DNA of 64,000 bases from an uncultured Clostridia bacterium (GTDB lineage: Bacteria > Bacillota > Clostridia > Oscillospirales > Acutalibacteraceae): NCBI GenBank assembly GCA_947572385.1, contig CANPBX010000003.1:30219-94218 (forward strand). The letters run 5' to 3'. Below, in pieces: positions 1 to 8,568 of this stretch. The notes under the pieces were generated by a model. The model saw nothing but the letters and a program-made list of their open reading frames with translations, did not search any database and had not been told where the DNA came from. Position 1 is the first letter of the stretch. Every line of letters starts with the position of its first letter. Position numbers and translations under genes: made by a program.

Positions 1-46
1 GACATGTCTATATTTAGTATTGGATCTTCATGGGGCGGGAAAGCCG

Positions 47-622
47 TCACGCCGTCCCCCTCCCCAGCTCAAAAGCCCTCCTGTTGAGCTCCAGGAACTT
101 CGCGGGCACACATGCCTCAATAGCCTCCTGCCAGGCTTCAATGGGGAAGTCAAAATAGTGGCTCAGCCGCCCCAGCAGCACCAGGTTCACCGCCTTCTGG
201 CTCCCGGCCTCCTCCGCAAGCCCCAGGCAGTCCAGGGCGTCCACCTTCGCCCCGGAGGACCCCAGCTTCTCCACCAGCCCTCCAGGGTACTCCGCCGCCC
301 CTGTTATCACCGGCATAGGGTCTATCCGCTGGGTATTCGTCACCACCCGGCCCTCAGGCTTCAGGTATGGCAGCCACCTTGCGGCCTCCAGCAGCTCAAA
401 GGAAACTATAGCGTCAGCCTCACCCTTATCTATCACCGGGGAGTATACCTTCTCACCGTAGCGCACAAAGGTGACCACGCTGCCACCACGCTGGCTCATG
501 CCGTGGACCTCGGAGACCTTCACATCATATCCCCGGCCCATGAGCAGATGTCCCAGCAGCTTGCTGGCAAGCAGCGACCCCTGTCCTCCGACGCCAACTA
601 TCATTATATTTTTCGTATCCAT
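47..622 (-). CDS. iorB: Indolepyruvate:ferredoxin oxidoreductase, beta subunit
   Basis: Beta subunit of the two-subunit enzyme that oxidatively decarboxylates aryl-pyruvates (indolepyruvate, phenylpyruvate) to aryl-acetyl-CoA while reducing ferredoxin in the cytoplasm. The 191-residue protein has the usual length of the family and opens with the glycine-rich GVGGQGSLLASKLLG segment (about residues 10-24) typical of the pyruvate-ferredoxin oxidoreductase gamma-type domain, followed by the SEVHGMSQRGG motif. It starts 2 bases after the iorA stop, so the two are translationally linked as last genes of a four-gene minus-strand operon. Nothing recognisable lies between its stop and the window start. 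Assignment is secure from the pair; substrate preference is family knowledge. Confidence 0.93.
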   Translation of the reverse strand: MDTKNIMIVGVGGQGSLLASKLLGHLLMGRGYDVKVSEVHGMSQRGGSVVTFVRYGEKVYSPVIDKGEADAIVSFELLEAARWLPYLKPEGRVVTNTQRIDPMPVITGAAEYPGGLVEKLGSSGAKVDALDCLGLAEEAGSQKAVNLVLLGRLSHYFDFPIEAWQEAIEACVPAKFLELNRRAFELGRGTA

Positions 623-624
623 CC

Positions 625-2358
625 TTAACCCTCCTTAAACGCGCCAAAGCCGCACAGCTGCCCGCATACCCCGCAGCCCACGCACTGGGTGCCGTCAATA
701 TGGGCCTTGCCGTCTTTAACGGAAATTGCCGGACAGCCTATCCTCATGCAGGCCCTGCACCCCCGGCACTTCCCGGCGTCCACTTTAAGCGCGGGCTTAT
801 GCTTCACATACTTTAAGAGCGCGCATGGCCTTCTGGAGATCACCACCGAGGGTCCATCAGCGGCAAGCTCCTCCTTCACAGCCTCCTCACAGGCCTTCAG
901 ATCATATGGGTCGACCACCCGCACCCGCTCGATGCCCATGGCCCTGCACAGGGCCTCAAGGTCGATCCTGCCTGCCGGGTCTCCCCGGAGGTCAAAGCCT
1001 GTTGTAGGATTCTGCTGGTGCCCTGTCATGCCGGTGATACTATTGTCAAGTATTATCACTGTAGAATCAGACTGGTTATAGGCCACATTGGCAAGCCCCG
1101 TCATGCCCGAATGCATGAAGGTGGAGTCGCCTATCACTGCCACGGCCTTCCCCCCGGCCTCAGGCCCCCTTGCCTTGTTAAAGCCGTGGAGCCCGCTGAT
1201 CGAGGCCCCCATACAAAGGGTCATATCCATAGCGCCCAGGGGCGGCATTGCCCCCAAGGTATAGCAGCCGATATCTCCAAGCACCGTACAGCCAAGCTTT
1301 TTCAGTGTGTAGAACAGCCCTCTATGGGGGCACCCGGCGCACATCACCGGCGGCCTGTTTGGCAGCTCCTCTGAAAGCCCCCTGCCCTTGGGCACATCCA
1401 GCTCCAGCTTTTCAGCCACCATATTCTGGCTGAGCTCGCCTGTCAGCGGGAAGCAGTCCTTCCCGCTCAAACTGAGCCCCATCCCCCGGCAGCAGCCCTC
1501 AAGGAAGGGGTCGCCCTCCTCAACTACCATCAGCCGTTCCACCCTGCCGGCGAAATCCTTGATAAGGCCATCCGGCAGGGGCCAGACCATCCCCAGCTTC
1601 AGCACCGGGTACCTGTCCCCGCAGGCCTCCTTCACATACTGATAGCAGGTGCTGGAGGTGATAATGCCGACGCTGCTGTCCCTGCCGTTTTCCACCCGGT
1701 TTATCCCAGAGGTCCCGGCCCAGTCCGCCAGCCGCCGGAGCCTCTCCTCGACCGCCGGGTGCCTCCTAATAGCATTCGCCGGGGCCATTACATATTTCTG
1801 CGGGTCCTTCTTATAGGGCTTCGCTTCAGGCTCCCGGCGCTCCGAGAGCTCCGCCACCGACTGTGAATGGGCCACCCGCGTGCACATCTTCAGCAGCACA
1901 GGCGTATCGAACTCCTCCGAGAGCTCATAGGCAAGCTTCGTAAACTCCAGCGCTTCTTTTGAGTCCGAGGGCTCCAGCATGGGGAGCTTCGCCGCCCTTG
2001 CATAGTGCCTGGAGTCCTGCTCATTCTGGGACGAGTGCATGCCCGGGTCGTCGGCCACGGCGATCACCATACCGGCGTTCACCCCGGTATAGCCCATGGT
2101 GAACAGGGGGTCGGCGGCAACATTGAGCCCCACGTGCTTCATGCCGCAGAAGCTCCTCTTTCCCCCAAGGCTCGCCCCGAAGGCCGTCTCCATTGCCACC
2201 TTCTCGTTGGGTGCCCACTCACAGTATATCTCTGTAAACTTAGCCGCCTCCTCGGTTATCTCCGTGCTGGGGGTGCCCGGATAGCTGGACGCTACAGCGC
2301 ACCCCGCCTCATAGAGCCCCCTTGCCACGGCGGCGTTGCCTAAAATAAGCTTTTTCAT
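625..2358 (-). CDS. iorA: Indolepyruvate:ferredoxin oxidoreductase, alpha subunit
   Basis: Catalytic, thiamine-diphosphate-dependent subunit of IOR (577 residues, a normal length). The N-terminal half is the pyrimidine-binding domain; the TPP/Mg region follows with GDIGCYTLG and GDSTFMHSG, then the downstream Asn in ILDNSITGMTGH. The last 50 residues form a ferredoxin-like domain with CRGCRACMRIGCP and CVGCGVCGQLC, eight cysteines for two [4Fe-4S] clusters; the second motif lacks the usual proline. Electrons leave to ferredoxin, which the bifurcating hydrogenase encoded at 35.8-40.9 kb could re-oxidise (inference). It lies 12 bases downstream of the Dabb gene and just before iorB. Confidence 0.95.
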   Translation of the reverse strand: MKKLILGNAAVARGLYEAGCAVASSYPGTPSTEITEEAAKFTEIYCEWAPNEKVAMETAFGASLGGKRSFCGMKHVGLNVAADPLFTMGYTGVNAGMVIAVADDPGMHSSQNEQDSRHYARAAKLPMLEPSDSKEALEFTKLAYELSEEFDTPVLLKMCTRVAHSQSVAELSERREPEAKPYKKDPQKYVMAPANAIRRHPAVEERLRRLADWAGTSGINRVENGRDSSVGIITSSTCYQYVKEACGDRYPVLKLGMVWPLPDGLIKDFAGRVERLMVVEEGDPFLEGCCRGMGLSLSGKDCFPLTGELSQNMVAEKLELDVPKGRGLSEELPNRPPVMCAGCPHRGLFYTLKKLGCTVLGDIGCYTLGAMPPLGAMDMTLCMGASISGLHGFNKARGPEAGGKAVAVIGDSTFMHSGMTGLANVAYNQSDSTVIILDNSITGMTGHQQNPTTGFDLRGDPAGRIDLEALCRAMGIERVRVVDPYDLKACEEAVKEELAADGPSVVISRRPCALLKYVKHKPALKVDAGKCRGCRACMRIGCPAISVKDGKAHIDGTQCVGCGVCGQLCGFGAFKEG

Positions 2359-2370
2359 TATGTATCTCCT

Positions 2371-2661
2371 TCAAAAAGTATAGTCAATACAGGCCCGGTC
2401 CTCCCTGATCCCGCCCGCAAACTCCCCAAAGGCAATATGCTCGGGGCAGACCTGATAGGCGTTCAGATCCTCAATGCTGTCAAAGTCGAAAATCAGGGCC
2501 ACGTCATAATTGGCGTTTGGAGCCCCTTCCGTACACCGCACCGCCTGTCCCTCCCGGATAACGGGAAGCCTGCACAGCTCCCCGCCCCGCCGCAGAAACT
2601 CGGCAATATTGGCCTCTTTATTTTCTTCCTTCAATGAAAACATACAGATGTGACGTATCAT
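2371..2661 (-). CDS. Dabb-family (stress-responsive alpha/beta barrel) protein
   Basis: Small 96-residue protein of the dimeric alpha+beta barrel (Dabb) family, recognised by the start MIRHICMFSLKEE, the tyrosine/alanine-rich middle and the C-terminal pattern 'D-I-E-D-L-N-A-Y...P-E-H'. I chose the ATG at 2661 because an AGGAG sits 7 bases before it and family members begin MI(K/R)HI; an upstream in-frame ATG at 2676 overlaps the stop of the acyl-CoA ligase. Dabb proteins are mostly of unknown function; some are cyclases or oxygenases of aromatic or polyketide compounds. Its place between an acyl-CoA ligase and iorA suggests a role in aromatic acid metabolism, which is inference only. Confidence 0.8.
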   Translation of the reverse strand: MIRHICMFSLKEENKEANIAEFLRRGGELCRLPVIREGQAVRCTEGAPNANYDVALIFDFDSIEDLNAYQVCPEHIAFGEFAGGIREDRACIDYTF

Positions 2662-2672
2662 AACATTTCTCC

Positions 2673-4307
2673 TCATCCCCGGTTCTGGGCTTCCACCAGC
2701 CGCACGCCGCAGTAGATCTCCCTGAGCTTCGGCTTCTCTATCTTCCCTGTGGCATTCCTGGGGACAGCCGCAAATATAAGCTTCCTTGGCCTCTTATACC
2801 TGGGCAGGTCCCTGCAGAAGTCCATGACCTCCTGCTCGGTGCAGTCCATGCCCTCCTTTACCTGTATGACGGCCGCGGCTATCTCTCCAAGCCGCTGGTC
2901 CGGCAGGCCGATAACAGCCACGTCGTGTATCTTCGGGTGTCCGGCTAGGAATGCCTCTATCTGTACCGGGTACAAATTCTCGCCGCCGGAGATGATGACA
3001 TCCTTTTTGCGGTCGACCAAATAGATAAATCCGTCTTCGTCCTGGCGGGCCATGTCCCCGGTATGCAGCCAGCCGTTTTGCAGCACCTCTTTTGTGGCGG
3101 CTTCATCGTGGTAGTAGCCCACCATCACGCCGCCGCCCTTGACGCACAGCTCGCCCACGCAGCCGCTCTCCACAGGCTCCCCCTGCTCGTCCACTATCTT
3201 CACCCGCCAGCCGGAGCCGGGTATGCCGATAGCTCCCACCTTGTGGGGGTTGTCCACCCCCAGGTGTACGCAGCCGGGGCCGGTGGACTCGGACAGGCCG
3301 TAGTTGGTGTCGTACTTATGGTGTGGGAAATACTCCCACCAGTGCTTTACCAGACTGGGCGGCACCGGCTGGGCCCCTATGTGCATGAGCCTCCACTGGG
3401 AGAGCCCATAGTCCTCCAGCTTAAGGTCCCCTCTGTCAAGGGCCGCCAGAATGTCCTGGGCCCAGGGCACCAGCAGCCATACTATAGTGCAGCTCTCGGC
3501 GGAAACGGCCTCAAAAATTGCCCTGGGCGAATTTCCCTTTAAGAGCACCGCCTTGCCCCCGGTAAAGAGGGAGCCAAACCAGTGCATTTTCGCGCCGGTA
3601 TGGTACAGCGGCGGTATGCACAAAAACACGTCCTCATGGGTAGTCTCGTGGTGCAGGGCCTCCATCCTTGCCGACTGCATGAGCGCCGAGTGCCTGAGCA
3701 GTATGGCCTTTGGGAAGCCCGTGGTGCCCGAGGAGTAGTAGATAGCCGCCTCGTCCTCGTCGTCTATAAGCACCTTCGGCGGGGCGCTCGAGCAGTTTGC
3801 CGCCGCCCGGTGGTAGTCCTCCCCAAAGGTCGGGCAGCTGTCCCCCACAAAGAACAGCAGCTTCTCCCCAACCATATCCGGCACTATCTCCTCCACGCGC
3901 CCGATAAACTCCGGCCCGAAGAACAGCACGTCCGCGTCGGAGAGCCTCAGGCAGTACTTTATCTCCTCGGCTGTATACCTGAAGTTCAGCGGCACGGCTA
4001 TGGCCCCGGTCTTCAGTATGCCAAAATAGATCGGCAGCCACTCAAGGCAGTTCATCATCAGCAGGGCCACCTTCTGCCCCTTGCGTATCCCCCGGCCCAA
4101 AAGCAGGTTTGCCGCCCTGTTGGACTTCTCGTCAAAGACCGACCAGGTTATCTCCCTCCTGTATGGCGCGGGCCCGCCGGGCTGTATGAGCTCATACTCC
4201 CGCCATGTGACCCTTCTGGGCTCCTGCAGCTCAGGGTTTATCTCTACAAGCGCCGTCATGTCGCCGTAGAGCTTGGAATTTCTCTCGAGCAGGTCTGTAA
4301 TGGGCAT
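2673..4307 (-). CDS. AMP-dependent acyl-CoA synthetase (ANL superfamily)
   Basis: Activates a carboxylic acid with ATP and CoA through an acyl-adenylate. All ANL core motifs are present: YYSSGTTGFPKA (around residue 190), YGLSEST, the hinge HTGDMARQDEDG, the DRKKDVIISGGENLYP segment and the C-terminal catalytic lysine in NATGKIEKPKL. About 544 residues. The ATG at 4307 is preferred over 4313, because the GGAGGG abuts the first ATG but is 6 bases from the second. It is the first gene of the ior operon, behind a TTGACT-N17-TATAAT promoter. Since IOR already yields aryl-acetyl-CoA, the ligase could either recover ATP in reverse or activate imported aryl-acetate; the substrate cannot be read from sequence. 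Confidence 0.88.
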   Translation of the reverse strand: MPITDLLERNSKLYGDMTALVEINPELQEPRRVTWREYELIQPGGPAPYRREITWSVFDEKSNRAANLLLGRGIRKGQKVALLMMNCLEWLPIYFGILKTGAIAVPLNFRYTAEEIKYCLRLSDADVLFFGPEFIGRVEEIVPDMVGEKLLFFVGDSCPTFGEDYHRAAANCSSAPPKVLIDDEDEAAIYYSSGTTGFPKAILLRHSALMQSARMEALHHETTHEDVFLCIPPLYHTGAKMHWFGSLFTGGKAVLLKGNSPRAIFEAVSAESCTIVWLLVPWAQDILAALDRGDLKLEDYGLSQWRLMHIGAQPVPPSLVKHWWEYFPHHKYDTNYGLSESTGPGCVHLGVDNPHKVGAIGIPGSGWRVKIVDEQGEPVESGCVGELCVKGGGVMVGYYHDEAATKEVLQNGWLHTGDMARQDEDGFIYLVDRKKDVIISGGENLYPVQIEAFLAGHPKIHDVAVIGLPDQRLGEIAAAVIQVKEGMDCTEQEVMDFCRDLPRYKRPRKLIFAAVPRNATGKIEKPKLREIYCGVRLVEAQNRG

Positions 4308-4377
4308 TGCCATCCCTCCGCCCGGCCCTGTTTACCGATCTTCAGGCCGGATTTATTCATTTTACACAGTATATCCT

Positions 4378-4406
4378 ATTATAAACTATTTTTCCCGGGC
4401 AGTCAA
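4378..4406 (-). promoter_or_regulatory. Promoter of the ligase-ior operon
   Basis: TTGACT (4401-4406) and TATAAT (4378-4383) on the minus strand, 17-base spacer, about 65 bases upstream of the ligase start. A near-consensus sigma-A promoter. Confidence 0.7.
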
Positions 4407-4407
4407 G

Positions 4408-4725
4408 AGCGGCTGGGAAGGTGCTGTTATCCAGCTATAGTACGCAATAAATAATTATTTCTATATTTCTAAATAATATCATTAAGTTCGCTTTACTATC
4501 CAAATAAATATTCAATAAGCATTCACTTCTAAAAGTCTTATTATAATGTTCAGGGAGAAAAATAATTTCAGAGATCCCTTGATTTTCGTGAAATAAAAAA
4601 ACAGCCCCCCATGTGTAGGAGGCCTGCTATATACGCAAAATATGGGGTTTTTCCTGTATATCCATTTCCCATCATTTCCCGCCCATATTTGAAACTTTTT
4701 TTTCCAATTTTTTCTCATTTTGCTC
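4408..4725. other. AT-rich intergenic island without a convincing gene
   Basis: About 320 bases of clearly lower GC than the rest of the window, between the divergent ligase and spo0A promoters. It holds a TTATTATAATG promoter-like box near 4540 and, on the plus strand, a CCCCAT...ATGGGG pair (about 4605-4655) followed by TTTTT, which could be the end of a short untranslated RNA. A 68-codon minus-strand reading frame here is low-complexity and has no ribosome binding site. No gene is called. Confidence 0.4.
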
Positions 4726-4754
4726 TTGCAGTAAAGCGCGACTTATGGTAAAAT
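4726..4754 (+). promoter_or_regulatory. Promoter of spo0A
   Basis: TTGCAG (4726-4731), 17-base spacer, TAAAAT (4749-4754); sigma-A type. A perfect AAGGAGG at 4775-4781 precedes the ATG. Confidence 0.6.
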
Positions 4755-4787
4755 TTATACACGACCTATCAATCAAGGAGGATATAC

Positions 4788-5555
4788 ATGGATAAACAGG
4801 TAAAGATTCTAATTTGCGGGGAAGCCAGCGAATGGCCCCGCCCGGCGCTGGAAAAGCTGGAGGGACAGGGCGGCACGGCGGTATTCGAGCAAAGGGACGG
4901 CAGCAAGCTCCTTGCCCGCATCCGGGAGGACCGGCCCCAGGCGGTGATCATGGACATGTTCATGCCGGGCCTCGACGCCCTTGGCGTGCTCCAGGCCATC
5001 TCAGCCGACAGCGGTGAGCACCCCCTATGCGTCGTCTCGGCCTCCTACACCACGCCCATGCTGGAGCGTGAGGTCCTGTCATCGGGGGCGGCCTACTTCG
5101 CGATCGCCCCCTTCGACAAGAACGCAATGGTGGACCGCATACTCTCCCTTATCTCCACAAGGGGCCGCCATTTTGAGACAGAGCCCAGCGATCCCCAGCT
5201 GCGGGTCCAGGTGACCGAGATACTCCACCAGATAGGGGTGCCCGCCCATATCAAGGGCTACCACTACCTTCGCGACTCCATCATCATGGCCATAGAGGAC
5301 CCGGAGATAATAAACGCCGTCACAAAGCAGCTCTATCCCAGCGTTGCAAAGGCCTACAACACCACCAGCTCCCGGGTGGAGCGGGCCATACGCCACGCCA
5401 TCGAGGTGGCCTGGGACCGGGGGGATGTAGATGTGCTGAACTCCTATTTCGGCTACACCATACATAACACCCGGGGCAAGCCCACCAACAGTGAGTTTAT
5501 CGCCATGATCTCCGACAAGCTCTGCCTTGAGCCCAGCTTCGGACAGCACGCCTGA
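4788..5555 (+). CDS. spo0A: Sporulation master regulator Spo0A with altered receiver domain
   Basis: Response regulator that starts sporulation when phosphorylated (255 residues). The C-terminal Spo0A DNA-binding domain is unmistakable: [31 protein letters not shown] and [10 protein letters not shown] are nearly identical to the Bacillus protein. The N-terminal receiver keeps the phosphoacceptor Asp56 (VIMDMFMP) and Ser84, but the acidic pair after the first strand (ADD in Bacillus) reads CGE at residues 10-12, and the invariant lysine before Pro-Phe-Asp is Ala107 (AIAPFD). These residues bind Mg and contact the phosphoryl group in receiver domains, so phosphorylation chemistry may be weakened. 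ATG start has a consensus ribosome binding site; single-gene unit with its own terminator. Confidence 0.95.
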   Translation: MDKQVKILICGEASEWPRPALEKLEGQGGTAVFEQRDGSKLLARIREDRPQAVIMDMFMPGLDALGVLQAISADSGEHPLCVVSASYTTPMLEREVLSSGAAYFAIAPFDKNAMVDRILSLISTRGRHFETEPSDPQLRVQVTEILHQIGVPAHIKGYHYLRDSIIMAIEDPEIINAVTKQLYPSVAKAYNTTSSRVERAIRHAIEVAWDRGDVDVLNSYFGYTIHNTRGKPTNSEFIAMISDKLCLEPSFGQHA

Positions 5556-5699
5556 CAAGTTACCGGCTTGTCAGTATGCCCTAAAACCTTGCTGAGTGGA
5601 TTATAGCACTGCGCCGCTGTATAATTTGTCGAAAGTTGGGGATAAAACACTTTTTCTTGTAAAAAAAGTATGAACCTACGCAATATTTGGATTTTTATG

Positions 5700-5730
5700 G
5701 GAGGGCCTTTAAAACGGCCCTCCTTTTTTT
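5700..5730 (+). terminator. Terminator after spo0A
   Basis: GGAGGGCC / GGCCCTCC stem with an 8-base loop followed by seven T on the plus strand. Confidence 0.85.
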
Positions 5731-5758
5731 GCGGAAAGCACTTCCCCTTCACTGTAAA

Positions 5759-5784
5759 TGCCCCCGGCTTTACACCAGGGGGCA
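5759..5784 (-). terminator. Probable terminator of the Ca2+-ATPase gene
   Basis: TGCCCCC / GGGGGCA inverted repeat 14 bases past the ATPase stop on the minus strand. The following sequence has only a short T run, so it is a weaker candidate. Confidence 0.5.
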
Positions 5785-5797
5785 CTTCTTGCAGCCA

Positions 5798-8440
5798 TTA
5801 TTTTTTCTTTTTCGACATATTTTTGAGCCGCTCCAGCAGCTTCTCCCCCTCCACCGCTATCAGGGGGAACACCGACAGCCCCCCTACCATGGCCCACTGC
5901 ACCGGCGTGAGCGCAGCCGTCTTGAACACCGCGGCAAGGGGAGGGAACACTATCACGCTCACCATAAGGAAAGCGCATATAATACAAGCAAGATCCAGCT
6001 TCCCGTTCCCGAAGATCCCCAGCTCCAGCACCGAGCCCTCCGAGCGCATATTGAAGCTGTGAACCAGCTGGGACAGGCTCAGCACCGCAAACGCCATGGT
6101 CCTGCCTATCACCGGCTCCATCGGGTCAGCATCGAACCATGCCCTGCCCGCGCTGTAGGCCAAGAGGGCCAGCGCCCCCACAAGGCACCCCTCCAGTGTG
6201 ATAGCCAGCCCCATCCCGCCGGAGAACACGCTCTCCTCCCTCTTATGCGGCGGCTCCTCCATCACGTCCCTGGGTATCGGCTCCGCGCCCAGGGCCAGCG
6301 CCGGAAGGGAATCTGTCACCAGGTTCACCCATAACAGCTGTATGGCCAGCAGCGGCGCCGGGGCGCGCAGCAGAAAAGCCACGAACACCACCAGTATCTC
6401 CCCTATATTGCAGGACAGCAAAAAGTGTACCGTACGCCGTATGTTCCTGTATATCCCCCTGCCCTCACGGACAGCGGATACTATCGTGGAGAAATTGTCG
6501 TCCGTCAGCACCATATCAGCCGCCGACTTCGCCACCTCCGTACCGCCCCTGCCCATGGCGCAGCCGATATCGGCAGCCTTCAGCGCCGGGGCGTCGTTCA
6601 CCCCATCCCCGGTCATGGCGACAACCATCCCCCGCCGCTGGTATGCCTTCACCAGCTTCACCTTATGCTCCGGCGAAACCCTGGCAAACACCCGGCAGCT
6701 TCCGATCTTCTCCGCAAGCTCCCCCTCTGAGAGCCTGTCAAGCTCCGGCCCGGTCATGGCCCTGCTGTCCTCCTGTGCAATGCCTATGCGCCTGGCTATA
6801 GCCAGCGCTGTCTCTGCATGGTCCCCGGTTATCATCACCGGGATCATCCCCGCCCTTTTGCACTCCAGCACAGCGGCCCTGGCCTCTTTCCTGGGCGGGT
6901 CCTCCATGCCTATGAGCCCGCAGAATATGAGCCCGCTCTCCATCTCCCTGTCATCTCCCGGCAGGCGCTCCACGTCCTTATAGGCCACCGCCAGGACCCT
7001 CAGCCCCTTCCCTGCCAGCTCCGAGTTGTCTGACATGAGCTTCGCCTTGGCCCCGCCCCCAAGAGGTGACACGCTATGCCCTCTAAGCTGCTGGGTACAC
7101 CTGGCTATAAGCACGTCCGGAGCCCCCTTGGACACTATCCTGTATCCTCCGCCGCTCCTGTGAACGGTAGTCATGAGCTTCCGCGCTGAGCTGAAGGGTA
7201 TCTCCCCCACCCTTGGGTACGCCTCCTCAAGGGAGCCCTTGCTGCTCCGGCATGCCCTCAAGAACGCGGCCTCGGTCGGGTCCCCCGAGACCTCCTTCCT
7301 GTCAGCCCCCACGGTCTCGCAGTTATTGCATAAGGTCCCCAGCTCCAGGCAGAACTGGGCAGTGGCGCTCTCCAACGGCTCCTGCCCGAAGGCCCCCATG
7401 AATGCCGTGACGGTCATCTTGTTCTGGGTCAGCGTGCCGGTCTTATCCGAGCATATCACCTGTGTGCTCCCAAGGGTCTCCACCGCGGGCATATGCCTGA
7501 TTATGGCCCTCTTAGCCGCCATGCGCTTCACGCCCATTGCCAGCACGATCGTCACCACCGCCGTCAGCCCCTCAGGAATAGCCGCTACCCCTAGGCTTAT
7601 GGCGATCATGAACATCTCCAGCGGCTCGATATGCTGCAAAAGCCCCAGCGCGAATATCAGCCCGCAGATAATGATCACCCCCAGGCCCAGCGCCTTCCCT
7701 GTCTGCCCCAGCCGCTTCTGCAGCGGGGTCTCAGGCGCTGTCTCCTGCTCCAGCAGCCCAGCGATATGCCCCATAGCCGTGTCCATCCCCGTGGCGGTCA
7801 CAACTCCCACCCCGGCTCCCGAGGCCACCCCGGTCCCGGAGAACGCCATATTCCTTCTCTCAGCCAGGGGGGCCTCCTTGCCGCAAACCGCCAGCGCGTC
7901 CTTCTCCACCGGCACCGACTCCCCCGTAAGGGCCGACTCCTCTGTAAGCAGCTCCACCGAGCGCAGCAGCCTTAAATCGGCGGGCACCAGGTCCCCGGCC
8001 CTCAGGATAACTATATCCCCCGGCACCAGGCCCGCGCTGTCTATGGTCTGCTTCTTCCCGGCCCTCAGCACACGGGCCTTGGGGGAGCTGAGCTTCTTTA
8101 GGGCGTCTATGGCCTTATCCGCCCGCAGCTCCTGGACCGTGCCTATCACCGCGTTTATTACCACTATCGACAGTATTATAATAGGGTCCAGGAAGTCCGC
8201 GTCCCCCTGCATAGCCGAGGCCCAGAAGGAGACCCCGGCGCTGGCAAGTAGGATCAGCACCATAAGATCCTTGAACTGGCTGAAAAACCGTGACAAAACG
8301 CTCCGCTTCTTCCCGGAACGCAGCTGGTTCCCGCCGTACTTTCCCAGCCTTTTTGAGACCTCCCCAGGCGCGAGGCCCCGCTCTGGATCCGTACCGAGAG
8401 CTTCCAGCGCCTCCCGGGCGGTTGCTTGGTGGAACAACAT
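5798..8440 (-). CDS. Calcium-type P-type ATPase (P2A, SERCA/PMCA-like)
   Basis: ATP-driven cation exporter in the cytoplasmic membrane, about 880 residues. Motifs in order: N-terminal cation-ATPase domain, actuator LTGESVPVEKDA, membrane helix 4 with AAIPEGLTA (calcium-ligand Glu), phosphorylation site ICSDKTGTLTQ, TGDHAETALAIA, hinge TGDGVNDAPALKAADIG, and M5-M6 with NIGEIL and NLVTDSLPALALG. PEGL together with NLVTD marks the Ca2+ (type II) branch rather than heavy-metal pumps; no CPC motif. I prefer the ATG at 8440, 8 bases after GGGGG, to the TTG at 8455. Divergent from the PAP2 gene. Ca2+ versus Mn2+ cannot be settled from sequence. Confidence 0.92.
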   Translation of the reverse strand: MLFHQATAREALEALGTDPERGLAPGEVSKRLGKYGGNQLRSGKKRSVLSRFFSQFKDLMVLILLASAGVSFWASAMQGDADFLDPIIILSIVVINAVIGTVQELRADKAIDALKKLSSPKARVLRAGKKQTIDSAGLVPGDIVILRAGDLVPADLRLLRSVELLTEESALTGESVPVEKDALAVCGKEAPLAERRNMAFSGTGVASGAGVGVVTATGMDTAMGHIAGLLEQETAPETPLQKRLGQTGKALGLGVIIICGLIFALGLLQHIEPLEMFMIAISLGVAAIPEGLTAVVTIVLAMGVKRMAAKRAIIRHMPAVETLGSTQVICSDKTGTLTQNKMTVTAFMGAFGQEPLESATAQFCLELGTLCNNCETVGADRKEVSGDPTEAAFLRACRSSKGSLEEAYPRVGEIPFSSARKLMTTVHRSGGGYRIVSKGAPDVLIARCTQQLRGHSVSPLGGGAKAKLMSDNSELAGKGLRVLAVAYKDVERLPGDDREMESGLIFCGLIGMEDPPRKEARAAVLECKRAGMIPVMITGDHAETALAIARRIGIAQEDSRAMTGPELDRLSEGELAEKIGSCRVFARVSPEHKVKLVKAYQRRGMVVAMTGDGVNDAPALKAADIGCAMGRGGTEVAKSAADMVLTDDNFSTIVSAVREGRGIYRNIRRTVHFLLSCNIGEILVVFVAFLLRAPAPLLAIQLLWVNLVTDSLPALALGAEPIPRDVMEEPPHKREESVFSGGMGLAITLEGCLVGALALLAYSAGRAWFDADPMEPVIGRTMAFAVLSLSQLVHSFNMRSEGSVLELGIFGNGKLDLACIICAFLMVSVIVFPPLAAVFKTAALTPVQWAMVGGLSVFPLIAVEGEKLLERLKNMSKKKK

Positions 8441-8505
8441 TTTTAATACCCCCAAGTTTTTGATTCGGTACCCAATATATATTCGCCTCCCCTCCCCGAT
8501 ATGTC

Positions 8506-8534
8506 TTGCGATCGGGCCGCTCTTCTGCTAGAAT
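8506..8534 (+). promoter_or_regulatory. Promoter of the PAP2 gene
   Basis: TTGCGA (8506-8511), 17-base spacer, TAGAAT (8529-8534), 35 bases before the start codon. Confidence 0.55.
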
Positions 8535-8568
8535 AGTATAGCATCTAAAAAATCTACGGAGGAACGCC

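Noticed and set aside
4512-4718. 68-codon minus-strand reading frame in the AT-rich gap
   Set aside because: Low-complexity Lys/Phe/Ile composition, no ribosome binding site, and no domain; an effect of the AT-rich sequence.
5627-5817. Two Spo0A-box heptamers (TGTCGAA at 5627-5633; reverse form at 5811-5817) just after spo0A
   Set aside because: A 7-base match is expected several times in 64 kb; one lies before a terminator and the other inside the ATPase 3' end, not near a promoter they could control.
7173-8531. 452-codon plus-strand reading frame opposite the Ca2+-ATPase
   Set aside because: Antisense to a complete P-type ATPase, Ser/Pro/Ala-rich as expected for a GC-rich shadow frame.
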